Below the pieces are notes generated by a model, which saw nothing but the letters and a program-made list of their open reading frames with translations, searched no databases and was not told the origin of the DNA. A DNA stretch of 18,072 bases from Anaerolineae bacterium (GTDB taxonomy: Bacteria > Chloroflexota > Anaerolineae > Aggregatilineales > Phototrophicaceae), in contig JANQRM010000685.1 of assembly GCA_028284565.1 (NCBI GenBank), forward strand, positions 1 to 18,072, given 5' to 3'. The position numbers and the translations under genes were made by a program. Positions 1 through 8,685 of the stretch are shown one piece after another. Position 1 is the first letter of the stretch, and every line of letters starts with the position of its first letter.

Positions 1-890
1 CCCGGTATCGGCGTATCCGTTGGCGTATTCGTTGGCAACGGAGTCAAGGTCGCTGTTGGAGTAGCCGTTAAAATGCGTGTTGGTGATGGCACAGGCGTAT
101 CCGTCGGCACAGGACTTGGCGTTAAAGATGGTGTAGTCGTCGGCAAAAGCGTATTCGTTGGTGTCGGTGTGAATGTCGAACTCGCGGTAAAGGTTGCTGT
201 CGGTGTGAATGTCGAGGTTGCCGTAAATGTCGGTGTGAATGTCCCTGTATTCGTCGCGGTTGATGTTGGCGTATTCGTCGGTGTATCCGTCGGAATCAGG
301 GTAAAGGTTGCAGTTGGAGAAGCTGTTGTCGTTGGTGTCGATGTAAAGGTCGCCGTGTTCGTTGGTGTCGATGTATTTGTGGGTGTAAACGTCAGAGTAA
401 AGGTCGGGGATGGCGATGGTGTTCCAGTATTCGTCGCAGTGGGAGTCAGTGTGTCCGTCGGTGTAAACGTCGCCGTAGGAGTATTCGTTGGTGTAGAGGT
501 CGCCGTGTTGGTTGGAGTCGATGTTGGGGTGGCAGTCGGTGTGAAAGTTGCCGTTGGAGGTGGTGTCCCTGTCGCAGTCGGTGAGGGTGTAAACGTCGGC
601 GTTGGGGTATTCGTTGCCGTGGGTGTGAGAGTCGGCGTATTCGTCGGTACATCGGTTGGCGTATTCGTTGACGATGGCTCTGGAATGGGTGTAAATGTCT
701 CTGATGGTGCAGTGGTTTGCGTGGGTGTTTGCGATGGAAGCAGAGTCGGTGATGGCGATGGTTCTACAGCAATCAGTGTGGGTTCTGGTGATGCCGTATC
801 CGTGGGACGCACCGTCGGTGTCGCTTGCGGAATCTCCGTCCCACAAGCCGTAATAAATATGAAAATGGCAACAATGCTCAGCCGTTTCAT
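1..890 (-). CDS. Thr/Pro-rich repeat lipoprotein, N-terminal part (partial at left edge)
   Basis: The minus strand is open from an ATG at 890 to the left edge without a stop (about 296 codons). The protein begins [16 protein letters not shown], a lipoprotein signal peptide: Lys-Arg, a hydrophobic stretch, then a lipobox-like I-T-A-C, so Cys16 is the probable lipidated residue. From about residue 20 to the edge it is a low-complexity chain of Thr-Pro units such as TPTNTPT, TATFTPT and PSPSP, with occasional Asn, Phe, Asp and Ser. Such Thr/Pro stretches are typical surface spacers in Chloroflexota and would hold a distal domain away from the membrane; that domain lies outside the window. The plus-strand reading of the same bases is an artificial Val-Gly-Val repeat. 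Strand choice rests on the signal peptide. The function of the distal part cannot be told. Confidence 0.8.
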   Translation of the reverse strand, partial: MKRLSIVAIFIFITACGTEIPQATPTVRPTDTASPEPTLIAVEPSPSPTLLPSQTPTQTTAPSETFTPIPEPSSTNTPTDVPTNTPTLTPTATNTPTPTFTPSPTATGTPPPTATFTPTATPTSTPTNTATSTPTNTPTATFTPTDTLTPTATNTGTPSPSPTFTLTFTPTNTSTPTNTATFTSTPTTTASPTATFTLIPTDTPTNTPTSTATNTGTFTPTFTATSTFTPTATFTASSTFTPTPTNTLLPTTTPSLTPSPVPTDTPVPSPTRILTATPTATLTPLPTNTPTDTPIP

Positions 891-1022
891 ATTGCGTCAA
901 CTGTCCTTCACCAATCAATCTAACTTGATTATACCGCCAGTGAAGGAATTTGCTTGTTCCTTGCAATACGCTTAGGCTACGGCATACCTCTAGGTTTGTC
1001 ATCACGCCCACCTGAAAAACTG

Positions 1023-3662
1023 CTAGTTCGCGCCACCAAACTCATCAACCAATTCTTGCACGACTGTGTCCAAATCAAGCGATTTCCCCTGTTCCCATGC
1101 CGTCTGAAAGTTGTCTTTACCCGATTCGCTCTCAAGATCACGAAGTAATTGGTTGAACAAAGGGTCAATATCCCAATAAGCCTTGACACTTGAGGAGTGA
1201 TTATAACAGTAACTGGCTAACTCAGTAGCGCGAACTGTTTCGCCACGTGAAGCAAAGATCATAGCGGGAATAGACAGTGAGATGGTCAAAACATGCGTAC
1301 TATTGAGACTTCGAGCATACTCAATACAACCCAAAAAATGAGGAATAGCTTGCTCAACTTCACCAACCCCACAAGCACATAGCCCAATAAACAGCCTGAG
1401 AAGAGCTTTATCACGATGTATTCCTACATTTTCCAAACAGATATCTGATAATGTCCAAGCCTCGGCATAACGCCCTTGATAAGTCCTCAAGGCAATTGTC
1501 AAGCCTTGAGCGAAACCAATGATTTGATTGCTATTGAGGTCTTTACCAATCGCGTGGGCTTCTTGAATATACACTTGAACTGAGGAAGGCTCTCCCGAGT
1601 ACAGATACATAAAGGCTATAAGGCAAAGATTCAATCCAAGCCCACCATTTGCGAGTAATCGACCTACGTATATCGCTTCATCAATATACCGTTTCGCCAC
1701 ATCATAATTCCCTCGAATTAACTCAATTGACATCAGCATATTGAACGCATGAGCAATAGACATGAAATTTTGATTTGCTTGAGCCAACGTCAATTCTTCA
1801 GTCGCATAACTATGAGCTTGATCGGTTTCTCCGATATGCACATAGTTGTAACATGCTGCTCCCAATGCAATAGTTAACCAAAATGAGTCCCCAGACTGAC
1901 GCAAGGTCGAAAAGGTCTTTTCAGTGTAATGCTGAAACATCTTGGCATCATTCTGTATAGACGCATGTATACTTAACAATGAAAGATTTCGACCCATTTC
2001 CACTAAATCATCTTGCTCTTGTGCTATCTCATAGGCAATCTTGACTTGTTCAATGAAGTCGTCTCCCAAATAATAGCGCGATAACACTTTGCCAAAGACA
2101 GGATGTAATGCTTCATCCTTAGCTGGACGTAATGATTCCCGTGCCAAATTAAAGAATTCAACACCATCCATCCACAAACTCCGACCAATAAAATAAATGA
2201 AAACACTGTCAATTGAACCATTAATGGTATCAAAGTCTCGCTGGAAACAAGCTCTCTGCCATGCTAATCGGACATTCTGGTAATCTACATCAATGGCTTG
2301 CAGGGCTTCCAATTGACGCTTGGCTTTCAAGTCCGATTCTTTGTCTCGGAGTGCATTCATATAGTAGGACATATGAGCGTCTTGGAGGGATTCTACATCG
2401 CCGAGTTGTTTCAGTTGTTCTTCTGCAAATTGCCTCAACAGCTCATGCACATCATAGCGTCCTATATGATTTCGGATGAGCAAGGCTTTATTCACTAAGC
2501 CTTGTAACCCTCTCAAGCTAGCCCCTGTTATGGGTTCCGCCGCTTGTCGGGTAAATCCACCACGAAAGACACTGACTTTGGAAAATACCCTCTGTTCGGC
2601 TTCGGTCAAACGATCCCATGAATAATCAAAAATCGCTCGAATGCTTTGCTGTCGGTCAGGCATGTCCCGCATCTCAGATTCAAGGAAATCGACGTTGCTT
2701 TGGATTTCATGGGCAATCTCTTGGATAGGTAATGTATCCAACCAACTCATCGCCAACAGTATCCCCAATGGCATTCCTTGTGTTAGCTTGCATATCCGTG
2801 CTACATAGTCGAGATTGTCATCGGTCACCTGCCAATCTGGTTTCACACGCTGAGCCACTTGCACCAAGAGTTGAACCGCATCATATCGCAGAGCATCTTC
2901 GGGTGTCTCCCATGTTGGAAATTCCATCCCTTGTAATACATAAACCGTCTCACCCAGCAAATTCAGTTTCTCGCGCGATGTGGCGAGTATCTTCACAGCT
3001 GGCGCGACCTGCAAAATCTCATTGATAAGCGACACCCCATTCAGCAAATGCTCCCAATTGTCCATCAACAACAAAATCTGTTTGTTCGCCAAAAAATCCA
3101 GCACCTGTTGCTTCGGTTCGCGTCCATCACTGACAAATGGATACCCTGCACTTGAAGCAATATGAGACACAATATTGGCTACATCCGATATCGGTTGTAG
3201 CTGGACAAAATAGACACCATCTGGAAAATTATTGATTTGTTGTTGAACAGCTTCCAATGCCACGCGCGTTTTGCCCATCCCACCCGGCGCAAGGATGGTC
3301 AGTAACCGCACCTCTGTTTTTTCAATCAAGCGGTGAATGTCGTCCAATTCCGCATCACGCCCGACAAATGGCGTTGTCTGGCGTGGCAAGTTATCTCGCG
3401 GACGCAAGACAGATTGAGTGGGTTCAACAACCTCTAATAAACCGAGTTCTTGTGTACGTTCCACAATCTCATTACGATTACTCGTATGCAATTTTTGATT
3501 GAGTTGGCGGATATACCATTTAACCGTACTGAGTGCGAGGAACAGCCGTTCTGCAAGCTGGGCATTCGTCAAGCCTTCGCTCAATCCCTGTATGATGTCC
3601 TGTTCACGCTCGGAGAGAGGTTCGACCAGTAATTGACTTGATGGAGGGTCATCGTATTCCAT
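1023..3662 (-). CDS. LuxR-type HTH / NB-ARC (STAND) ATPase / TPR transcriptional regulator
   Basis: Predicted cytoplasmic signal-transducing regulator of 879 residues. Residues about 15-75 are a LuxR/GerE helix-turn-helix (LSEREQDIIQGLSEGLTNAQLAERL followed by STVKWYIRQLNQKL, shown here in separate pieces). A STAND NTPase follows: Walker A APGGMGKT at 125-132, Walker B ILLLMDN at 196-202, KILATSRE at 224-231, and a GMPL motif before a winged-helix-like part. Residues about 430-870 are helical and TPR-like, the usual ligand or partner sensor. In the MalT/LAL class the HTH is at the C-terminus; here it is at the N-terminus, an order I associate with Chloroflexota and actinobacterial STAND regulators. 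The likely mechanism is ATP-dependent assembly released by a signal at the TPR domain. It is transcribed alone, convergent with nothing downstream but the lipoprotein on the same strand. Targets are unknown. Confidence 0.9.
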   Translation of the reverse strand: MEYDDPPSSQLLVEPLSEREQDIIQGLSEGLTNAQLAERLFLALSTVKWYIRQLNQKLHTSNRNEIVERTQELGLLEVVEPTQSVLRPRDNLPRQTTPFVGRDAELDDIHRLIEKTEVRLLTILAPGGMGKTRVALEAVQQQINNFPDGVYFVQLQPISDVANIVSHIASSAGYPFVSDGREPKQQVLDFLANKQILLLMDNWEHLLNGVSLINEILQVAPAVKILATSREKLNLLGETVYVLQGMEFPTWETPEDALRYDAVQLLVQVAQRVKPDWQVTDDNLDYVARICKLTQGMPLGILLAMSWLDTLPIQEIAHEIQSNVDFLESEMRDMPDRQQSIRAIFDYSWDRLTEAEQRVFSKVSVFRGGFTRQAAEPITGASLRGLQGLVNKALLIRNHIGRYDVHELLRQFAEEQLKQLGDVESLQDAHMSYYMNALRDKESDLKAKRQLEALQAIDVDYQNVRLAWQRACFQRDFDTINGSIDSVFIYFIGRSLWMDGVEFFNLARESLRPAKDEALHPVFGKVLSRYYLGDDFIEQVKIAYEIAQEQDDLVEMGRNLSLLSIHASIQNDAKMFQHYTEKTFSTLRQSGDSFWLTIALGAACYNYVHIGETDQAHSYATEELTLAQANQNFMSIAHAFNMLMSIELIRGNYDVAKRYIDEAIYVGRLLANGGLGLNLCLIAFMYLYSGEPSSVQVYIQEAHAIGKDLNSNQIIGFAQGLTIALRTYQGRYAEAWTLSDICLENVGIHRDKALLRLFIGLCACGVGEVEQAIPHFLGCIEYARSLNSTHVLTISLSIPAMIFASRGETVRATELASYCYNHSSSVKAYWDIDPLFNQLLRDLESESGKDNFQTAWEQGKSLDLDTVVQELVDEFGGAN

Positions 3663-3735
3663 AGCTCACGCATCCTATTACACAGTTCAAATTGTTTCTT
3701 ATGGCTTTGACTTTAGAGGATGAGTTAATGCCCAT

Positions 3736-3744
3736 ACTATAACA
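3736..3744 (-). promoter_or_regulatory. Extended -10 promoter candidate for the LuxR/STAND gene
   Basis: On the minus strand the bases read TGTTATAGT, a TGnTATAAT-type extended -10 with one mismatch, about 74 bases before the ATG at 3662. No good -35 is visible, which extended -10 promoters can tolerate. This is a sequence match only. Confidence 0.35.
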
Positions 3745-3931
3745 TATGTGAGTTTTGGCTCTTTATTGCGACAAAACAGCAAGTTCTGCCCCAAAAGTTC
3801 CAATTATTTGTATAATCCACGCCTTCCCTCCCATTAACCCTCCCTCAGGGCGAGTGACTTTGTTCCTTCCATAACGCATGCTGTAGTCATCATCAATTTT
3901 CACCCATTGCATTCACAGAGAGGGACATCTC

Positions 3932-4531
3932 ATGAACATCTTAACCAATTACGATCTCGACAAAAGTTATCGGACAGAACAACTTCGTAAAGCACAAGAA
4001 CATCAACTGGCAGAATCACACAATACAAGTTCTCGTAGCCTAAACAAACGCCTGATGTTTAGATTGATTGCAATTGTTATCGCTGTCATCACCACAGCTA
4101 CAGCCACACAAGCACAGGATACCGGAGCATCACTGGATGCTGGAGAATCGCTTCCTGATTCATTTTATGTCGGCATCTTCTACATGCAACAAGGTTATCT
4201 GGATGATGCCTTGCGGGTCTTCAATGAGATGATTGCCGATGATCCTGACAATCCCTCAGTATATGCCGCAAGAGGGACTGTCTATTTTTATCTGGGCGAC
4301 GTTGAACAAGCCATTGCCGATAGTGAATTTGCAATTGAACTTGTACCCGACTATTCTATGCCCTTTTGGACTCTGGGCGACATATATGTTGAACTTGGAG
4401 ATTACAGTCAAGCCCTTGAAAATTACACGATGTATATCGACATTATGGGAGGCTATTCCCATCCCTATGTTCTGGAACAAGTCGCACTATGCCGAGAACG
4501 TATCCTCATTCAGCAATCTCGCCTACAATGA
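3932..4531 (+). CDS. Membrane-anchored TPR protein
   Basis: Protein of 199 residues with a purine-rich ribosome site (GAGAGGGA) seven bases before the ATG. Residues 1-40 are polar and cytoplasmic (DLDKSYRTEQLRKAQEHQL), 41-60 form one hydrophobic segment ending in ATATQAQ, and 75-176 contain about three tetratricopeptide repeats (for example GYLDDALRVFNEMIADDPDN and GDVEQAIADSEFAIELVPDY). The repeats should lie outside the cytoplasmic membrane. A start at Met42 would turn the hydrophobic segment into an ordinary signal peptide with a possible cleavage after AQA; the ribosome site favours the longer form. TPRs mediate protein-protein binding, and no enzymatic domain is present. It stands alone between a divergent regulator and a convergent ATPase, so its partner is unknown. 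Confidence 0.8.
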   Translation: MNILTNYDLDKSYRTEQLRKAQEHQLAESHNTSSRSLNKRLMFRLIAIVIAVITTATATQAQDTGASLDAGESLPDSFYVGIFYMQQGYLDDALRVFNEMIADDPDNPSVYAARGTVYFYLGDVEQAIADSEFAIELVPDYSMPFWTLGDIYVELGDYSQALENYTMYIDIMGGYSHPYVLEQVALCRERILIQQSRLQ

Positions 4532-4550
4532 ATAAACCAATCATGACATC

Positions 4551-4582
4551 AAAAAAGAGGTGGTCCAACCGGACGACCTCTT
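4551..4582 (-). terminator. Hairpin terminator between convergent genes
   Basis: Arms at 4555-4566 and 4571-4582 pair over 12 positions with one G-G mismatch around an AACC loop. On the minus strand the hairpin runs straight into six T residues (4551-4556 read in reverse), a classical intrinsic terminator 28 bases after the stop of the ATPase gene at 4611. On the plus strand it lies 24 bases after the TPR gene and is followed by a weaker ATTTTATT tract, so it may serve both genes. Confidence 0.8.
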
Positions 4583-4610
4583 CCACATTTTATTAGGTCA
4601 ATTGAGTAAA

Positions 4611-7373
4611 TTACGCGAAGGCACTCACCAGCACGGGTTGCCCATTCATGATGAGATAGTAGTGTGGAATCCAGCCAATGCCATACATCTCGACATGGAT
4701 GTCTTTCTTATAAGGTGTAATCGTGAACTCTTGGATGTCATTCGCAATCTCGCCCCACTTGTCATTAACAGCATGGAGTTCCTGCTCATAACGTCCTTCA
4801 ATGTCATACATCTCTTGTTGCAATTCATCAATCACTTCACGGCTTTCGTCGATATCGACTTCCGTCTGACGTTTGTAGCGAGACGCACGGCTCATCCGCG
4901 AGAGCGTGTAATTGGTTCGCCCTTTAAAGATACTCAGAATCGCTTCACCCGTTGTATAGAGTTGTTCGCGTTTACGGTCTTTGATTTCCAATTTCTCCGC
5001 ATCCAGTTCGCGTTCTTTACGACGCAGACGATCTTCTAGCTTGTCCATCATATTGCCATATTTGATTTGCAACTTATCAATTTCATCATCCCGTTTTTCA
5101 CGGGCGATTTGATAGACCTGTGCTTGGAATTCGCTGATGTCTCGGTCTGGGTCGCCATAGAGCTTGAACTTAGGATGATGAGGAATCACCAGTCTCGCGG
5201 TGTTATACATCATATCGACCAGTTCTTTTTGCAAGGCTTTCATCCGTTTTTCATCCGTCAACCCAAGAGGTAATTCTTCGAAAATCGCCTGCTCAAAAGG
5301 TTGTCCAGCGATTTGTTGCTTCTGCACCACTGGAGCTTGATATTCTTCCCAATGCACCAAACCCATCGCCTCTAAATCGGGTACATGAAAGGCATACTCA
5401 CGCGCGGTATAAATTTGCGCTGACTTTTGTGTATAACGCACACTCGATTGAGCAAAGAGAACGGGTTTATAAGCCATCACCGTTTGCGTAACCTGCCCAA
5501 CTTGTCCTCCAGCTGATTGTTGCCAATTTTGTAGAGCTTGCTGGCTCGTGAGCGTCGTTGGCAAGAAGTATTGCTGAATCGCCGATGACACAGGCGGTTG
5601 CGCCGCTATGAAACCTGCCGGAGCATTCCCGGTTGCACGAATAGGTTGTGAACTGCCAACAGGTGGTGCTGGCATATTTGGCTGGGCTTGCTGAATCGCA
5701 AAGTTATTCGGCAGGGGAGCATTTTGTGCACCGAAGCTCGGAGGTGGCGGTGGGAACGTACTCTGCTGTCCTGCATCATAATTTTGTGGCGGTGGTGGAT
5801 AGACTCCTTGTTGACCTGTTTCATAATTGTGCGGTGGCGGCGGATACGCATTTTGCCCACCAAAGGCTCCTGCCTGATGAGGCTGTGTCCAATTCTGTTG
5901 AAGCGGTTGCTGTTGCTGACCATAATAGGCTTGTTGCTGAATCTGGGCATAAAGTTCTTGCTTTTGCCCTTGCATCATATAGCCAATTTGCTGGCGAGTC
6001 AGGGGACCTGCCAGATAGTTCATACTCCATCGCGTATGGAGCAACAACGAGCCACCTGCATTATGCACATTCCGCATCAAAAAGACCCGCGGCTTAATAT
6101 CCGCAATCATTTGCTCGACATCATTCAAGTCCAACTCTTCATCCGTGGTCGCCATCTCCTGTAGACCTGCCATCACCTTCTTCAGGTCATTGCTCGATTG
6201 CAAGCGTCCGATGAACCATGTCCCGGTATTCGTCAAACCTTTGTAATCCAAATCACCCGGGTTTTGCGTCGCCATTACCAAACCCACACCAAACGCACGC
6301 GCTTGCTTGAGTAGGCGCATAATCGGGTCTTTCGTTGGCGGATTTTTTGGATACGGTGGGAAGTAGCCGAACATCTCATCAATATAGAGGATGGCGCGCA
6401 GGCTAGTAGTCCCACTCAAGGTTCGCATCCAACCAAGCATGGATTCCAAAATCAAGGTGGTGATGAACATGCGCTCTTGTTCATTGAGATGTGCAGTATA
6501 AAACACCGACACCTTTGGACGACCATTCGGCTGGTAAAGCAGGCGTTGAATATCCATCGGTTCGCCCTGCATCCACGTCTGGAAGGATGGGGAGGCAATG
6601 ATGTTATTCATCTCCATCGCCAGCTTATAGCGTTGCTTCTCACTCATATACTGGTCAACAGGCATCACCCCCAATTTATCGAAGAGGGGTTGTTGAATCT
6701 GCATGATAATGTCTTCGAGTGTGAGGTCGCGCCCTTGTTGCCAATTGAACTCTAGGATATTTGAGACGAGGACATGCTCTTTATCTTTGACAGGTTGAGC
6801 ATTCATCCCCGTTAAGGCGAGGAGTGCAGTGGTAATCCCGTTGATACGCTCCCGAATAGCTTCTTCTTGCCCTTGCCATTGACGAGGCGCACGTAAAGAG
6901 GCGAGGATACTAATCGGCAAACCAGCATCCGAACCCGGTGTATAAATGCTATATTTCGCAATACGTTTGAGAACTTCGAGACGGGTGTTACTAACTCCCC
7001 ATTTCCCCAAGCCGGCACGCCAACGGTTTGCCACATCTGTTGCATAGGTATCTAAATCCATGCCCGCCCGACGCGCTTCATCCGCATGAATCCATGGTTT
7101 AAAATCTTCGGGTTTCAAATCGGGGAAAGTTAGCAGGAGATTCGTAATGTCTCCTTTGGGGTCAATAACAATCGCGGGGATGTTATCAATAATTGCTTCT
7201 TCCAGCATGGTGATACAGAGACCCGTTTTGCCACTGCCTGTCATACCGACGACAACGGCATGGGTGGTCAAATCACGGGAATCATAATAGACGACATCAT
7301 CACCCAGATGTCCGCTTTGTCCATCAAAGGCACGACCGAGATAAAAATTAGTGGGGGCTTCAATAAACGCCAT
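4611..7373 (-). CDS. HerA/FtsK-like P-loop ATPase with Pro/Gln-rich linker and coiled-coil tail
   Basis: Protein of 920 residues with GGAG seven bases before the ATG. The N-terminal half is an ATPase of the HerA/VirB4/FtsK type (DUF87-like): Walker A GMTGSGKT at 43-50, IVIDPKGD at 68-75, Walker B AILYIDE at 327-333, MATQNP at 367-372 and WFIGRL at 386-391, where the family places a polar sensor and an arginine finger. Residues about 470-600 are a Gln- and Pro-rich linker with three copies of a (Y/F)PPPP-type unit. Residues about 750-805 and 840-875 are highly charged coiled coil, followed by a short folded tail. Relatives pump DNA or peptide substrates as hexameric rings; the substrate here is unknown. 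It is divergent from the MoxR cluster. No nuclease partner (NurA) or secretion genes are nearby, so a repair or conjugation role is not supported. Confidence 0.85.
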   Translation of the reverse strand: MAFIEAPTNFYLGRAFDGQSGHLGDDVVYYDSRDLTTHAVVVGMTGSGKTGLCITMLEEAIIDNIPAIVIDPKGDITNLLLTFPDLKPEDFKPWIHADEARRAGMDLDTYATDVANRWRAGLGKWGVSNTRLEVLKRIAKYSIYTPGSDAGLPISILASLRAPRQWQGQEEAIRERINGITTALLALTGMNAQPVKDKEHVLVSNILEFNWQQGRDLTLEDIIMQIQQPLFDKLGVMPVDQYMSEKQRYKLAMEMNNIIASPSFQTWMQGEPMDIQRLLYQPNGRPKVSVFYTAHLNEQERMFITTLILESMLGWMRTLSGTTSLRAILYIDEMFGYFPPYPKNPPTKDPIMRLLKQARAFGVGLVMATQNPGDLDYKGLTNTGTWFIGRLQSSNDLKKVMAGLQEMATTDEELDLNDVEQMIADIKPRVFLMRNVHNAGGSLLLHTRWSMNYLAGPLTRQQIGYMMQGQKQELYAQIQQQAYYGQQQQPLQQNWTQPHQAGAFGGQNAYPPPPHNYETGQQGVYPPPPQNYDAGQQSTFPPPPPSFGAQNAPLPNNFAIQQAQPNMPAPPVGSSQPIRATGNAPAGFIAAQPPVSSAIQQYFLPTTLTSQQALQNWQQSAGGQVGQVTQTVMAYKPVLFAQSSVRYTQKSAQIYTAREYAFHVPDLEAMGLVHWEEYQAPVVQKQQIAGQPFEQAIFEELPLGLTDEKRMKALQKELVDMMYNTARLVIPHHPKFKLYGDPDRDISEFQAQVYQIAREKRDDEIDKLQIKYGNMMDKLEDRLRRKERELDAEKLEIKDRKREQLYTTGEAILSIFKGRTNYTLSRMSRASRYKRQTEVDIDESREVIDELQQEMYDIEGRYEQELHAVNDKWGEIANDIQEFTITPYKKDIHVEMYGIGWIPHYYLIMNGQPVLVSAFA

Positions 7374-7434
7374 CGTTTACTCCGAAATTCGTTGAGACGA
7401 TATTTACTTTTCGACACTTTGTTCTACCCGATTT

Positions 7435-7443
7435 AGTATAGCA
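7435..7443 (-). promoter_or_regulatory. Extended -10 promoter candidate for the HerA-like ATPase gene
   Basis: The minus strand reads TGCTATACT, a TGnTATAAT extended -10 with one mismatch, about 62 bases before the ATG at 7373. No clear -35 is visible. The same TGCTATA core precedes the Uma2 gene at 16919. Confidence 0.4.
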
Positions 7444-7484
7444 TAAACTGGCAACATATGATTGAGATTATCGCCTGAAACAAG

Positions 7485-7514
7485 TATCTGACGATCTGTT
7501 TTTTGTTATCTGAC
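7485..7514. repeat. Paired TATCTGAC direct repeats upstream of the moxR promoter
   Basis: TATCTGAC occurs at 7485-7492 and again at 7507-7514, a 22-base period equal to about two helical turns, ending 19 bases before the predicted -35 at 7534. Such spacing fits a dimeric activator or repressor site, but chance cannot be excluded. Confidence 0.35.
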
Positions 7515-7533
7515 CTATCACTAAGTCCAATCG

Positions 7534-7562
7534 TTCAAGGATGGATACAAACAGGTTATAAT
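7534..7562 (+). promoter_or_regulatory. Sigma-70-type promoter candidate for the moxR cluster
   Basis: TTCAAG (7534-7539), a 17-base spacer and a perfect TATAAT (7557-7562). The -10 overlaps the first possible ATG at 7561, so a transcript from this promoter would begin after that codon and start translation at a later ATG. Confidence 0.5.
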
Positions 7563-7599
7563 GAGTGAAAATGGATACATAGCATTTGAAAGCAAGCTC

Positions 7600-8598
7600 A
7601 TGACCTCACCTGCTTCTGAGATGAATCTGGAACAATTCAGCGAATCTGTACAAGCCATCGAAAACGAAATCGGCAAAGTCATTGTCGGGCAAAAGGATGT
7701 TGTCCGCAGTGTGTTGATTGCGGTGCTGGCGGGACGACATGCCCTCCTCGAAGGCGTACCGGGCTTGGGCAAAACGATGCTCATCCGCACCCTCTCTGAA
7801 GTGTTGGATTTGAAATTCTCGCGGATTCAGTTTACACCCGATTTGATGCCAGCCGATATTGTTGGGACAGACATCTTAGAAGAAACCGAAGATGGCGGTC
7901 GAGAATTTCGCTTTCAAGCAGGACCGATTTTCGCTAATCTGATTCTGGCAGACGAAATCAATCGTGCCACACCTAAGACCCAATCTGCCCTTCTCGAAGC
8001 CATGCAAGAAAAGACCGTGACAGTCGCAGGTCGTCGCTATGACCTTGAACCGCCCTTCTTCGTTTTAGCCACCCAAAATCCGCTTGAGATGGAAGGGACC
8101 TATCCGCTACCCGAAGCCCAACTTGACCGTTTTATCTTTAAGGTAAACGTGGAATTTCCGTCGGTGGATGAATTGGTGACAATCCTAGACCGTACCACCG
8201 GCATCGAATCCCCCAATCCCACCAAAGTCGCCGATGGCAAACAGGTGATTGATATGGGCAAGCTCGCATTGACGACTCCAATCCCCACCCATGTCAGTCA
8301 ATATGTCGCACGGCTCATTGTGTCAACGCATCCCGACAGCATGGAATCGACAGACATGGTGAAAGATTATGCGCGTTATGGGGCAAGTCCGCGTGGCGCA
8401 CAAGCTCTCATTCTCGGTGCGAAGATTCATGCGCTCCTCGAAGGTCGCTTCAATGTCGCCTTCGATGATGTGGAAGCTGTCGCGCGTCCATCGTTGCGTC
8501 ACCGCATCTTGCTCAACTTCGAGGGACAAGCCGAAGGTCTCCGCACCGATGACTTGATTGATGACCTGCTCAAGACCATCCCAAAAACCGCGAAATAA
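7600..8598 (+). CDS. MoxR-family AAA+ ATPase
   Basis: AAA_3/MoxR ATPase, a chaperone-like ring enzyme that usually works with DUF58 and von Willebrand A partners. Counted from the first in-frame ATG (7561), it has Walker A GVPGLGKT at 65-72, Walker B LILADEINRA at 127-136, sensor 1 ATQNP at 170-174 and the LPEAQLDRF arginine-finger segment at 183-191, then the helical lid. I prefer the ATG at 7600, because the one at 7561 lies inside a perfect TATAAT and no ribosome site precedes it. The ATG at 7621 (MNLEQF) is also possible. All core motifs are intact. It heads a plus-strand cluster ending in a DUF58 gene, the standard partner, although two other genes lie between. Family call is very secure; the substrate is unknown. 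Confidence 0.93.
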   Translation: MTSPASEMNLEQFSESVQAIENEIGKVIVGQKDVVRSVLIAVLAGRHALLEGVPGLGKTMLIRTLSEVLDLKFSRIQFTPDLMPADIVGTDILEETEDGGREFRFQAGPIFANLILADEINRATPKTQSALLEAMQEKTVTVAGRRYDLEPPFFVLATQNPLEMEGTYPLPEAQLDRFIFKVNVEFPSVDELVTILDRTTGIESPNPTKVADGKQVIDMGKLALTTPIPTHVSQYVARLIVSTHPDSMESTDMVKDYARYGASPRGAQALILGAKIHALLEGRFNVAFDDVEAVARPSLRHRILLNFEGQAEGLRTDDLIDDLLKTIPKTAK

Positions 8599-8604
8599 CT
8601 AACT

Positions 8605-8670
8605 ATCACCAAGTCGCCAAAACCGCCAAGTAAGACCACCCACTTGGCGAACTCTGTGTCTTGGCGGTTT
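8605..8670. repeat. CGCCAAG / CTTGGCG intergenic repeat with hairpin potential
   Basis: The gap between moxR and the acetyltransferase gene is built from CCAAGTCGCCAA, ACCGCCAAG, CACTTGGCGA and CTTGGCGG units. An 11-base perfect inverted pair, AAACCGCCAAG (8620-8630) and CTTGGCGGTTT (8660-8670), could close a hairpin with a 29-base loop. Similar CGCCAAG-rich intergenic repeats are, as I recall, common in environmental Chloroflexota and other genomes. It ends just before the ribosome site of the next gene, so it may influence the processing or stability of the cluster's mRNA. Confidence 0.6.
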
Positions 8671-8685
8671 AGCTTTAGGATTTCC

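Noticed and set aside
1..830. Repeated units at the left end as a CRISPR array or minisatellite
   Set aside because: Units are short, irregular, multiples of three and code for Thr/Pro; there are no constant repeats with unique spacers.
73..975. A 300-residue plus-strand frame of Val-Gly-Val repeats
   Set aside because: It is the antisense of the Thr/Pro lipoprotein; the minus strand has a signal peptide, while the plus frame has none and ends in unrelated sequence.
3811..3816. TATAAT as the promoter of the TPR gene
   Set aside because: There is no -35 at a workable distance, no extended -10 and 116 bases to the start; the support is too weak to list.
5648..6164. Plus-strand frames of about 150 residues opposite the ATPase linker
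   Set aside because: They are antisense shadows of the Gln/Pro-rich linker, with no start signal.
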